Made by a program: the position numbers and the translations under genes. A DNA stretch of 64,000 nt from an uncultured Nodularia sp. Lineage in GTDB: Bacteria > Cyanobacteriota > Cyanobacteriia > Cyanobacteriales > Nostocaceae. The stretch covers positions 1-64,000 of the forward strand of contig CAIWDD010000110.1 in assembly GCA_903911355.1 (NCBI GenBank), given 5' to 3'. Numbering within the stretch: the stretch's first letter is position 1; each line of letters begins with the position of its first letter. Of this stretch, positions 56,595 to 64,000 are shown piece by piece. The notes under the pieces are model-generated. The model was given only the letters and a program-made list of their open reading frames with translations. It made no database searches and was not told the DNA's origin.

Positions 56595-57323
56595 ATGAGT
56601 AATGACTATTTATTAGAAGTTAAAAATGTCCACGCTGGATACATTAAAGATATAGATATCCTCCAGGGAGTCAATTTTTGTCTCAAACCCGGTGAACTGG
56701 TCGCAGTGATTGGCCCCAACGGTGCGGGTAAATCCACCTTAGCCAAAACCATCTTTGGGCTGTTAACTCCTCACACGGGTACTATTACCTTTAAAGGTGA
56801 AAATATTGCTGGGCTAAAGTCCAATCAAATTGTCACTAGGGGAATGTGTTATGTACCACAAATCTCTAATGTTTTTCCTTCCCTGAGTGTAGAGGAAAAC
56901 TTAGAAATGGGGGCTTTTGTGCGGGATGTCCCCCTCAAACCCTTAAAAGACAAAATATTTACTATGTTTCCTAGACTGAGCGATCGCCGTCGCCAACGTG
57001 CTGGTACACTCTCAGGAGGAGAACGCCAAATGCTGGCCATGGGGAAAGCATTGATGTTGGAACCGAGTTTATTGTTATTAGATGAACCTTCTGCGGCCTT
57101 ATCCCCCATTCTCGTTACCCAAGTATTTGAGCAGATTAAACAAATTAATCACACAGGTACAGCAATTGTCTTAGTGGAACAAAACGCCCGTAAGGCCTTA
57201 GAAATGTCTGACCGTGGCTATGTCCTAGAGTCGGGACGTGATGCTATTTCTGGATCTGGTCAAGAATTACTACATGATCCTAAAGTAGCTGAATTATATT
57301 TGGGTGCTGGTAAAGCCCATTAA
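56595..57323 (+). CDS. ABC ATPase, LivF/NatE-like
   Basis: This 242-aa ATPase has Walker A GPNGAGKST, signature LSGGERQMLAMGKALM, Walker B LLLLDEPSAALSP, and H-loop VEQNARKAL. It belongs to the LivF branch, like NatE of the N-III branched-chain amino acid uptake system in Anabaena. Its permeases and binding protein are not adjacent, which is usual for NatE. A tandem ATGACCA/ATGAGTA repeat precedes the start. Confidence 0.88.
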   Translation: MSNDYLLEVKNVHAGYIKDIDILQGVNFCLKPGELVAVIGPNGAGKSTLAKTIFGLLTPHTGTITFKGENIAGLKSNQIVTRGMCYVPQISNVFPSLSVEENLEMGAFVRDVPLKPLKDKIFTMFPRLSDRRRQRAGTLSGGERQMLAMGKALMLEPSLLLLDEPSAALSPILVTQVFEQIKQINHTGTAIVLVEQNARKALEMSDRGYVLESGRDAISGSGQELLHDPKVAELYLGAGKAH

Positions 57324-57594
57324 TTCTGAATGGGGATGGGAGTCTCTAAGTGTAAAGTAAATATCATACTAATACTATAGTCAGTAGAAATATCTTACTA
57401 TATTTTCTGGTAATTGCTTAAAAAAAGCTTAATTATCTTCATTTCCCATTGCATCAGCTTTATTCTTTCATTACAATCTAGTGTATTTTAATGCCTGAAT
57501 TAATGACTGACTCAGGGCATTTTCTGTTTAGCTTCGATTAACTGGACACAATTAATATAATTACTAACTCAAAAATTACTGGAGACACCAATTA

Positions 57595-58449
57595 ATGACT
57601 ACACCAGACTTAATGATTAATAGTTTAACACCAAATAGTCAGGCTGAAACTCTACCTATTTTATCTAGTTCGCCTGAAGAGAAAAAATTTTTAACCCTGA
57701 AGATCATTGATAAATTATTGATAGCACTCTTACTATTGATTAGTATTCTTGCTATTAGTTTTTCCGACAATCAAAAATTGGTTCTCTATGGTGTCATATC
57801 ACTCTGTTTTGTCCTCATACTATTCATAATCAATAGACAACTTTTTCAGGAATCGCAACAAGCAGTTAGTCAATATGAAGCCAAGAAAAAAGCAGAAATA
57901 TATACCTACTTATTGAATGATAGCTCTTGGCAGCTGAAAAATTTCACTCCCGTGAAAGCTAAAGCCCTAGAATATTGCCAAAATTTGATCAACGACTATA
58001 AACGGGTTCGGGATTTATCGAGAACGATTTACTATGTTCTGCAAATTACGACTGTGGTTTTTTCAGGTATTACACCTATTTTAGTTCTAGTAGATAAAAT
58101 AGAAGCAGGCCAAACTTGGTTAAAATGGTTACCAGTTATTTGTCCTGCTATTGCGTCTATACTGGCCAGTATAGTTACATCGTTTCCTTTTCAAAAGAAT
58201 TGGGTAGCGGCTAACACAGTAGTTGAACGGTTAGAAGCTGAAGAAGAAAAATTTGTGTTGGGTGTGACACAACCTTATCGCCTGTGTGATATTTCTGACG
58301 AAGTGCAACAGCAAAAAAATGTCAGCCAAGCATTAGAATACTTTATTCAACAGGTGAATAACATTCATTTCGAGCAAGTGCAGCAAAATAATGCTCCTCA
58401 GTCAGAAAAGCAAGAATCAACCCCACCGAATGATGACAATCAATCTTAA
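57595..58449 (+). CDS. DUF4231 / SLATT-like membrane protein
   Basis: This 284-aa protein has two hydrophobic helical pairs, about residues 37-60 and 62-82, and about 148-165 and 178-200, with cytoplasmic coiled segments between. This matches DUF4231, a member of the SLATT group. SLATT proteins are proposed pore-forming effectors of nucleotide-signalling conflict systems. Here no sensor or synthase gene is adjacent, so a defence role is unproven. A C-terminal tail is Gln/Pro/Asp-rich. Confidence 0.7.
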   Translation: MTTPDLMINSLTPNSQAETLPILSSSPEEKKFLTLKIIDKLLIALLLLISILAISFSDNQKLVLYGVISLCFVLILFIINRQLFQESQQAVSQYEAKKKAEIYTYLLNDSSWQLKNFTPVKAKALEYCQNLINDYKRVRDLSRTIYYVLQITTVVFSGITPILVLVDKIEAGQTWLKWLPVICPAIASILASIVTSFPFQKNWVAANTVVERLEAEEEKFVLGVTQPYRLCDISDEVQQQKNVSQALEYFIQQVNNIHFEQVQQNNAPQSEKQESTPPNDDNQS

Positions 58450-58481
58450 CCCACTACCTAATTAACACTAGGGCGCAGCAG

Positions 58482-58508
58482 ACGCAGAGAATCTTGAAAT
58501 CTCTGCGT
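58482..58508. terminator. Convergent-gene hairpin
   Basis: ACGCAGAGA/TCTCTGCGT (9 bp, loop ATCTTGAAA) lies between the DUF4231 gene and convergent moeB, with TTATTTT following on the plus strand. Probable bidirectional terminator. Confidence 0.7.
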
Positions 58509-58526
58509 TATTTTGCCTAAAACATT

Positions 58527-59699
58527 TTAATACTCTGGAACCGAAGGATCAATTTCCTTACTCCAAGCATTAATTCCACCTTTAACATTAGTCCCCTCAA
58601 TTCCGGCTTCCTTGAGGATAGCCAAAGCTTTGGCAGAACGTCCCCCCAGTTTACAATGAGCAATTAAGCGATGACCATTCAGTATTTCCTTCACCTTGGT
58701 TACACCGTCGCCATTTTCAATATCCGGTAAGGGTATCAATACAGAACCAGGAATTTTAGCGATTTCGTACTCATGAGGGTTACGGACATCTAACAGGACA
58801 AAATCCTTTGCACCGCTATCTATTAATTCCTGCAATTCTTTGACAGTCATTTCTGACATTTCCATCTGCTGTTTAGCCTCCTGCGCCTTAGCTTGGGGAA
58901 TTCCGCAGAACTGTTCATAGTCTATCAGCTTTTCAATTACGGGGCGAATGGGATTAGGACGCAGTTTCAACTCCCGGAATTTCATATCTAAGGCGTTGTA
59001 CAAGAGTAATCTTCCACTGAGGGTGTTACCTTGTCCGGTGATGATTTTTACCGTCTCTGTGGCTTGGATAATCCCAATCATTCCCGGTAAAATACCCAGT
59101 ACGCCACCTTCTGCACAAGAAGGAACCATTCCTGGTGGTGGTGGTTCTGGGTACAAATCACGATAGTTAGGGCCACCTTCGTAGTTAAATACTGTAGCTT
59201 GTCCTTCAAAGCGGAAAATAGAACCGTAGACGTTGGGCTTGTTTAATAACACGCAAGCGTCATTAACCAGGTATCTGGTGGGGAAGTTATCAGTACCATC
59301 AACCACAATATCATAGGGCTGCATGATATCTAGGGCGTTCTGCGAACTCAGACGAGTTTCGTACAAATCAACCTGACAATAGGGGTTAATTTCGTGAATG
59401 CGATTTTTTGCCGATTCAATTTTGGGTTTACCTACCCAGGATGTACCGTGAATAACTTGGCGTTGCAGATTGGAAGTATCGACAACATCGAAATCAACAA
59501 TACCAATGCGGCCAATACCTGCTGCAGCAAGATATAACAGTAATGGCGAACCTAGTCCACCAGTACCAATACACAACACACTAGCCACTTTTAAACGCTT
59601 CTGCCCTTCCAGCCCAATTTCTGGCAAAATCAGATGGCGGGAATAGCGTTCATAATCGTCTTTGGTCAACTGGATTTCATCCAGATTGGGATTGAGCAT
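58527..59699 (-). CDS. moeB: MoeB/ThiF-type adenylyltransferase with rhodanese domain
   Basis: This 390-aa E1-like enzyme has the nucleotide motif VLCIGTGGLGSPLLLYLAAAG, catalytic Cys region YLVNDACVLLNKPNVYGS, and a C-terminal rhodanese (about residues 285-385, with IAHCKLGGRSAKAL). It adenylates and sulfurates small sulfur-carrier proteins (MoaD, ThiS or similar). It is last in a three-gene minus-strand set with a JAMM peptidase and a four-helix-bundle gene. Confidence 0.92.
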   Translation of the reverse strand: MLNPNLDEIQLTKDDYERYSRHLILPEIGLEGQKRLKVASVLCIGTGGLGSPLLLYLAAAGIGRIGIVDFDVVDTSNLQRQVIHGTSWVGKPKIESAKNRIHEINPYCQVDLYETRLSSQNALDIMQPYDIVVDGTDNFPTRYLVNDACVLLNKPNVYGSIFRFEGQATVFNYEGGPNYRDLYPEPPPPGMVPSCAEGGVLGILPGMIGIIQATETVKIITGQGNTLSGRLLLYNALDMKFRELKLRPNPIRPVIEKLIDYEQFCGIPQAKAQEAKQQMEMSEMTVKELQELIDSGAKDFVLLDVRNPHEYEIAKIPGSVLIPLPDIENGDGVTKVKEILNGHRLIAHCKLGGRSAKALAILKEAGIEGTNVKGGINAWSKEIDPSVPEY

Positions 59700-59752
59700 A
59701 GAAATTAAGTAGATCAGCGAGGAATACTTATGCTATCGAAAAAACGGTATGT

Positions 59753-60223
59753 TTAAATTATCCTGTTAATGAACTCTGGTTGAAACTGATTATGTTCATC
59801 CAGACTCCAGCTTTTCACTGTACCAGCTTTGCCATTGTTAACGGAAACTATTATATACGAGTATTCCGCCCAAGCATATAGGCGATCGCATTCTGAAGGT
59901 ATAGCAGAATGATCAGGGTGTGAGTGGTAAATACCGATAATATTCAGACCGCGATCGCGTGCTGTTTTTTGTGCTTGTAACATCACTTGGGGGGCGATCG
60001 CATATCGTCTGCGGGTACTCTCTACTATCTGTTCACCGGTAAAATCATGGCCTTGGCTATTCCAGGTGTTTTCTGTGGGTATGATGTCTATGACAGTTTT
60101 ACCCCCCCTCCCCAGATCACCAATAACTAGTCCACAGCATTCTTCAGGGTAGGTGCTTTCACCATGGTTACAAATCATTTGCTGGTGGTGGGGAAGGAGT
60201 TTGAGCACCCGACTATTCATCAA
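59753..60223 (-). CDS. JAMM/MPN metallopeptidase (M67)
   Basis: This 156-aa protein has the JAMM signature HSHPDHSAIPSECD (H-x-H, S, D) and a Glu from EECCG near residue 28. It likely removes C-terminal residues or cleaves isopeptide-like bonds from ubiquitin-fold sulfur carriers, as in Mec/CysO-type pathways. Placement directly before moeB supports a link to E1-like chemistry. No carrier gene is adjacent. Confidence 0.9.
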   Translation of the reverse strand: MMNSRVLKLLPHHQQMICNHGESTYPEECCGLVIGDLGRGGKTVIDIIPTENTWNSQGHDFTGEQIVESTRRRYAIAPQVMLQAQKTARDRGLNIIGIYHSHPDHSAIPSECDRLYAWAEYSYIIVSVNNGKAGTVKSWSLDEHNQFQPEFINRII

Positions 60224-60579
60224 AAATTGCGACTTTGCTGATCAATGTAAGATGCTAGCAGTTCCTTAACTTCCACTACATCACTGATCAGTCGATCATA
60301 ATCAGAAGTTTTCAGTATATGCAAGTCATGGCAAAGCAGCAGGTAATATTCCACCTCAATTACTCCATCCCTGGCCATTTCCAGACAATCCAGTTGGATT
60401 TCATAGTCATCGCGATCGCATCCCTGAGCGATCTTAATGGCTATGGAAGCACAAGCTAAACGGATTTGTTGTGTTAGTCCCAGTAATTCCTCCTCTGGAA
60501 AGGTTTTAGTAATTTCATAAACTGCAATTGTCAGTTCATGCGCTTTTTCCCATTCTTGCAGTTCTCTAAAATCTGTCAT
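60220..60579 (-). CDS. Four-helix-bundle protein (S23/IVP type)
   Basis: This 119-aa all-helical protein has FRELQEWEKAHELTIAVYEI at its start and LTQQIRLACASIAIKIAQG, marking the family found in 23S rRNA intervening sequences and linked to diversity-generating retroelements (Avd-like). Here it is chromosomal, its stop overlapping the JAMM gene start by 4 nt, so the two are translationally coupled. Function unknown. Confidence 0.88.
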   Translation of the reverse strand: MTDFRELQEWEKAHELTIAVYEITKTFPEEELLGLTQQIRLACASIAIKIAQGCDRDDYEIQLDCLEMARDGVIEVEYYLLLCHDLHILKTSDYDRLISDVVEVKELLASYIDQQSRNF

Positions 60580-60760
60580 TGTATTGGTATCCTTGAGGAT
60601 TTATGGGGTGACCAATGCCTACCTCATTATCATCATATGCCACTATTGAGCTACTAGCACTATGCAACCCAATTAAATATCATCCAATTCCTGGAAAAAA
60701 CCGACTATCGTTAACTGTAATTTTTAGTATAAAATAGTCATAGCAAAAATCAACTTGATA

Positions 60761-61516
60761 ATGCAACCCAATCAACCTACTATAGTCGAATTCCGCGATG
60801 TTACCCTTAGACGCAACCATCGCCCTTTGATATCTCATCTCAATTTCTCTATTATTCAGGGAGAAGCCCTAGTATTACTTGGACGTAGTGGGAGCGGCAA
60901 AACTACCACTATGAAGTTAATCAATGGCCTCTTGATGCCTACACAAGGTGAAGTATTATTTAATGGCATTCCCACCACTGAATGGGATGAAATTAAATTA
61001 CGGCGCAATATTGGTTATGTCATTCAAGAAACTGGGTTATTTCCCCATTTCACCGTAGAACGTAATGTAGCTTTAGTGCCGACTTTACTGGGTTGGCAAT
61101 CTAAACAAATTAAAATCCGGGTGTATGAATTGTTGCAAATGGTAGGGTTAGATCCTCAACAATTTGCCGGGCGTTATCCTCATGAACTTTCGGGGGGACA
61201 AAAGCAACGGGTAGGTGTAGCTAGGGCATTAGCTGCCGACCCGCCAGTATTATTGATGGATGAACCGTTTGGCGCCCTTGATCCCATGACGCGCTTAGAA
61301 CTACAACAAGAATTTCACCAGTTACAACAAGAATTAAACAAGACTGTGGTGTTTATTACCCATGATATTCAAGAAGCCTTTGTTTTGGCTTCCCGAGTTG
61401 GGTTAATGTCTGAGGGAGAACTAGTACTATTAGGGACAAGGGATGAATTTAAGGGATCTGTACATCCTGAAAGTCTAGCTTTTCTCAAATGTCTGCAATC
61501 TCTGGAAAATTTATGA
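60761..61516 (+). CDS. Glycine betaine/choline-type ABC ATPase
   Basis: From ATG 60761 (MQPNQPTIVEF) this is 251 aa. Walker A is GRSGSGKTT, signature LSGGQKQRVGVARAL, Walker B VLLMDEPFGALDP. This is the quaternary-amine importer group (OpuCA/OsmV). It heads a three-gene transporter set with permease and binding protein. The short length suggests it lacks the CBS domains of OpuA. Its end overlaps the permease start (ATGA). Confidence 0.9.
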   Translation: MQPNQPTIVEFRDVTLRRNHRPLISHLNFSIIQGEALVLLGRSGSGKTTTMKLINGLLMPTQGEVLFNGIPTTEWDEIKLRRNIGYVIQETGLFPHFTVERNVALVPTLLGWQSKQIKIRVYELLQMVGLDPQQFAGRYPHELSGGQKQRVGVARALAADPPVLLMDEPFGALDPMTRLELQQEFHQLQQELNKTVVFITHDIQEAFVLASRVGLMSEGELVLLGTRDEFKGSVHPESLAFLKCLQSLENL

Positions 61517-62145
61517 ATGACTTTTTCTTGCTTAAGTATGCTCCGGAAATCCTCCAACATACCCTAGAACACTTATTTATGGTCAGCATTGCCATGGCCA
61601 CGGCGACAGTCATTGGTATCCCCTTAGGTATTCTCATCACCCGCAAAACTCACCTGCGCCAAGGGGTTCTCGGTATTGCCAATATCTTGCAAACCGTCCC
61701 CAGCCTAGCATTATTTGGGTTACTGATTCCAGTGCCGATTATTGGGGGTATTGGTATGATTCCCGCCATAGTTGCCCTAACTTTATACTCCTTTTTGCCC
61801 ATTATCCGTAATACTTACACTGGTATCACTGGAGTAGATCCCGCAATTCGGGAAGCTGGTAGAGGTATGGGAATGACAGATAGACAATTATTGTCACAGG
61901 TGGAAATTCCTTTGGCTATGGGGGTGATTTTGGCAGGTGTGCGGGTAGCAACAGTAATTTCTATCGGTATTGCGACGATCGCCGCCGCTATTGGTGCTGG
62001 TGGTTTAGGGGTGTTTATTTTTCGCGGAATTGCAGTGGTAAATAATCAATTAATTTTAGCTGGGGCTGTCCCGGCGGCAATTCTTGCTCTGCTGGCTGAT
62101 GGGGGTATTGGTTGGTTAGAAAGAAAATTAACAGTTAAAACTTAA
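61513..62145 (+). CDS. Glycine betaine/choline-type ABC permease
   Basis: This 210-aa protein (start ATG 61513, ATGA overlap with the ATPase stop; the 61489 frame start is less likely) has about five helices with the EAA-like loop GVDPAIREAGRGMGMTDRQLLSQVEIPLA. It is the OpuCB/OsmW-type permease domain. It pairs with the upstream ATPase and downstream binding protein as a complete transporter. Confidence 0.92.
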   Translation: MNDFFLLKYAPEILQHTLEHLFMVSIAMATATVIGIPLGILITRKTHLRQGVLGIANILQTVPSLALFGLLIPVPIIGGIGMIPAIVALTLYSFLPIIRNTYTGITGVDPAIREAGRGMGMTDRQLLSQVEIPLAMGVILAGVRVATVISIGIATIAAAIGAGGLGVFIFRGIAVVNNQLILAGAVPAAILALLADGGIGWLERKLTVKT

Positions 62146-62184
62146 ATTTTTGATGGTTTATGGTGGTTATGGTATTGGGAACAA

Positions 62185-63084
62185 ATGAAAAGATTTTTGT
62201 TGTTGTCTGTTTTAACTTGTCTGATGTTGGTAGCGATCGCTGGTTGTAATTTCAATTCTACTTCTAGCGATACTGGTGATATTGTTGTTGCTTCTAAGAA
62301 TTTTACTGAACAAGATATTTTGGGTGAACTTTTAGCCCAGCAAATTGAGGAGCATACTGATTTAACAGTTACTCGCCGCCCTCGTTTAGGTGGGACCTTT
62401 GTCTGTCATAATGCGCTTCTGGCTGGACAAATTGATGCTTATATTGAGTATACAGGTACAGCGTTTAATGCTATTTTAAAAGAGAAAGTAGTACATGACC
62501 CCAAGCTAGTTAGCGAAAAGTTAACACAGGCCTATGCAGAAAAGTTTAACTTAGAAGTAATGCCCAGTTTAGGTTTTGAAAATAATTATGCCATAATTGT
62601 GCGTGGTGAAGATGCTCAACGGTACAATCTTCAAACCATCTCAGATGCAGTTAAATATACACCTAAATGGCGCGGTGGCTTCGGTTACGAATTTTTAGAA
62701 CGGGAAGATGGTTTCCCCGGATTCGCTAAAACCTATGGTATGGAGTTTGCTAGACCTCCCCAAATTATGGACTTAGGTTTAATCTATCGAGCCTTGACTC
62801 AAAAACAAGTGGATATGGTGGCGGGTAATTCTACAGATGGGCAAATATCCCGACTAGGTTTGGTAGTCCTTAAAGATGATAAACAGTATTTTCCACATTA
62901 TGAAGCAGTGCCCATTGTCCGTAAAGAAACCTTACAGAAATATCCACAATTAAGAGCAGCTATCAATCAACTGACCGGGAAAATCACGGAGAAAGAAATA
63001 CGACAATTAAATAACCTCGTGGAAGGGGAATTACAAGATATTAAAACTGTGGTGAGCGAGTTTCGCAAATCAAAACAACTCTAG
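62185..63084 (+). CDS. Glycine betaine/choline-binding lipoprotein
   Basis: This 299-aa OpuAC/OsmX-type receptor has a signal ending in a lipobox (VAIAGC, Cys21) and then DIVVASKNFTEQDILGELLAQ and DAYIEYTGTAFNAI. It binds quaternary amines for osmoprotection. It starts 39 nt after the permease. A tract duplicated from the ggt start follows at 63091. Confidence 0.92.
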   Translation: MKRFLLLSVLTCLMLVAIAGCNFNSTSSDTGDIVVASKNFTEQDILGELLAQQIEEHTDLTVTRRPRLGGTFVCHNALLAGQIDAYIEYTGTAFNAILKEKVVHDPKLVSEKLTQAYAEKFNLEVMPSLGFENNYAIIVRGEDAQRYNLQTISDAVKYTPKWRGGFGYEFLEREDGFPGFAKTYGMEFARPPQIMDLGLIYRALTQKQVDMVAGNSTDGQISRLGLVVLKDDKQYFPHYEAVPIVRKETLQKYPQLRAAINQLTGKITEKEIRQLNNLVEGELQDIKTVVSEFRKSKQL

Positions 63085-63090
63085 ATATAA

Positions 63091-63152
63091 CTAATTAATG
63101 ACTCATCCAATGAGTATTTTTACTGGATACAAACCTATTGCGATCGCACCTG
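63091..63152 (+). repeat. Partial duplicate of the ggt 5' end
   Basis: This 62-bp tract matches 63241-63301 (the ggt start region, including its ATG and first codons) with about 10 differences, 150 bp upstream. It reads MSIFTGYKPIAIAPA and stops. A palindromic element lies between the copies. Confidence 0.85.
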
Positions 63153-63160
63153 CATGAGTA

Positions 63161-63223
63161 AGATCCCCGACTTCTTGCATAATTGGCATAATCTCATATA
63201 ATTTGTCCAGAAGTCGGGGATCT
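63161..63223. mobile_element. MITE-like element, 63 bp with 15-bp terminal inverted repeats
   Basis: AGATCCCCGACTTCT at the left end is exactly complementary to the right end, around a 33-bp AT-rich centre. It encodes nothing. It lies between the two copies of the ggt 5' end. This type of CCCCGACTTCT palindrome is common in cyanobacterial intergenic DNA. Confidence 0.75.
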
Positions 63224-63259
63224 GTGTGACACCGAAGATACTGGTTAATAATTCATCCC

Positions 63260-64000
63260 ATGGGTATTTTTACTGCATACAAACCTATTGCGATCGCCCT
63301 GTTCTCCTGTACCCTGATCATCCACAGCCAAGCTGCGATCGCCACCATTGCATCAACCCTACGGAGTAAACAAGGAATGGTAGTTTCTAGCCATCCCTTA
63401 GCCAGTGACGCGGGAATTACCATGTTACGCCAAGGTGGTAACGCCATTGATGCAGCGGTAGCCACAACCTTGGCAATTTCTGTAGTTGAACCTTATTCAG
63501 CAGGAATTGGGGGCGGCGGATTTTTATTAATGCACTCCGGAGAAACTGGCCAAATCAAAGCCTTAGATTTTCGGGAACGCGCCCCCATGAAAGCCACACA
63601 AGATATGTACTTGGACGCAGAAGGTAAAGTACGTCCCTCTGCAAGTGTGGCTGGGTACTTAGCCGTGGCCACACCTGGAACTGTAGCAGGGATGTATGAG
63701 GTACATAGTCGTTATGGTAAATTACCCTGGGCGCAGGTAGTCAAACCCGCCATCGCCCTAGCCCGAGATGGCTTTATCATCAGACGTAGCCTATCCCCTA
63801 GTTATCTCCTAGTTAATGACAGACCCAGACACCGGATTTTTGATCATCCAGCAGCGCGGGCAATTTTCACCCGTGATGGTGATTTCTATCAACCAGGAGA
63901 AAGGCTGGTACAGGGAGATTTGGCAAAAACTTTAACAGATATTGCCCGTAATCCCCACAGTTTTTACACCGGAAATATTGCCCGGGCGATCGCCTCCGAC
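63260..64000 (+). CDS. ggt: Gamma-glutamyltransferase, N-terminal part (cut by window end)
   Basis: 247 codons run open to the last base. The start MGIFTAYKPIAIALFSCT gives a signal peptide (cut near AIA). The body has SSHPLASDAGITMLRQGGNAIDAAVA, EPYSAGIGGGGFLLMHSGE, DFRERAP and AVATPGTVAGMYEVHSRYG. This is the large-subunit part of the Ntn hydrolase that hydrolyses glutathione. The autoprocessing Thr region lies beyond the window. Its upstream region is disturbed by a duplication and palindrome. Confidence 0.94.
   Translation, partial: MGIFTAYKPIAIALFSCTLIIHSQAAIATIASTLRSKQGMVVSSHPLASDAGITMLRQGGNAIDAAVATTLAISVVEPYSAGIGGGGFLLMHSGETGQIKALDFRERAPMKATQDMYLDAEGKVRPSASVAGYLAVATPGTVAGMYEVHSRYGKLPWAQVVKPAIALARDGFIIRRSLSPSYLLVNDRPRHRIFDHPAARAIFTRDGDFYQPGERLVQGDLAKTLTDIARNPHSFYTGNIARAIASD

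Noticed and set aside
57595-58449. Complete SLATT/CBASS-type defence operon
   Set aside because: No nucleotidyltransferase, sensor or effector partner is next to the DUF4231 gene.
60220-60579. Diversity-generating retroelement around the four-helix-bundle gene
   Set aside because: No reverse transcriptase, template repeat or variable-repeat target is nearby.

Overview
The window looks like chromosomal DNA of a filamentous cyanobacterium of the Nostocales type. The highly iterated palindrome GCGATCGC (HIP1) recurs throughout. Gene content is cyanobacterial (Ycf51-like protein, DUF3727 protein, solanesyltransferase, an acsF remnant, urea uptake genes preceded by an NtcA-like promoter). Intergenic DNA is rich in short tandem and dispersed repeats. 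I cannot name the species.

Layout. 1-387: trailer end of a CRISPR array (no cas genes in the window), closed by a strong hairpin. 548-5749: urtABCDE urea ABC transporter with an NtcA-type promoter and a hairpin between urtA and urtB. 5771-10737: an arsenic-resistance island with ACR3 arsenite pump, ArsI C-As lyase, divergent ArsR with a perfect 38-bp operator palindrome, ArsJ, its partner GAPDH, and a second ArsR. It encodes no recognisable arsenate reductase. 10750-18589: aminotransferase, GldA-like dehydrogenase, Ycf51-like protein, an IS5-type transposase remnant, aldehyde dehydrogenase, MazG, a DUF2227 protein, tRNA-Val and a response regulator with a degenerate kinase-dimerisation domain. 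18874-25818: leuCD, tRNA-Ser(CGA), proB, a YqeG phosphatase, a DUF3727 protein, ruvX and a GNAT protein. 26129-38715: a small unknown protein, an outer-membrane barrel, a prenyltransferase, Ppx/GppA, a cluster of three small secreted proteins, a DMT exporter, a DUF2141 protein, an LD-carboxypeptidase, an Hsp70-like protein and a GT2 glycosyltransferase abutting an acsF fragment. 39034-49354: secA, ribF, surE, pheS, recQ, leuA and a LabA-like NYN protein. 49355-50797: 1.4 kb without genes, with a dispersed repeat and two stretches of RNA-like folding. 50798-60579: orphan sugar and iron-type ABC components, tRNA-Ser(GGA), an extended 2Fe-2S ferredoxin, a nuclease lipoprotein, an IMPase, hisZ, a 4Fe-4S ferredoxin, an IS605-like end, a NatE-like ATPase, a DUF4231/SLATT-like protein, and a four-helix-bundle/JAMM/MoeB operon. 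60761-64000: a glycine-betaine/choline-type ABC transporter and a gamma-glutamyltransferase cut by the window end, whose 5' end is duplicated around a MITE-like inverted repeat.

The best functional story is the arsenic island. Arsenate could leave as 1-arseno-3-phosphoglycerate (GAPDH plus ArsJ), arsenite through ACR3, and methylarsenite could be demethylated by ArsI, under two ArsR proteins with related TTGATA-containing sites. Elsewhere the interest lies in remnants and repeats: an acsF tail, IS remnants, a 99-113-bp dispersed repeat with a variable 7-bp core, a possible degenerate leader RNA in the 1.4-kb gap, and an unrecognised cluster of three secreted proteins. I did not find a convincing wholly new defence or mobile system.
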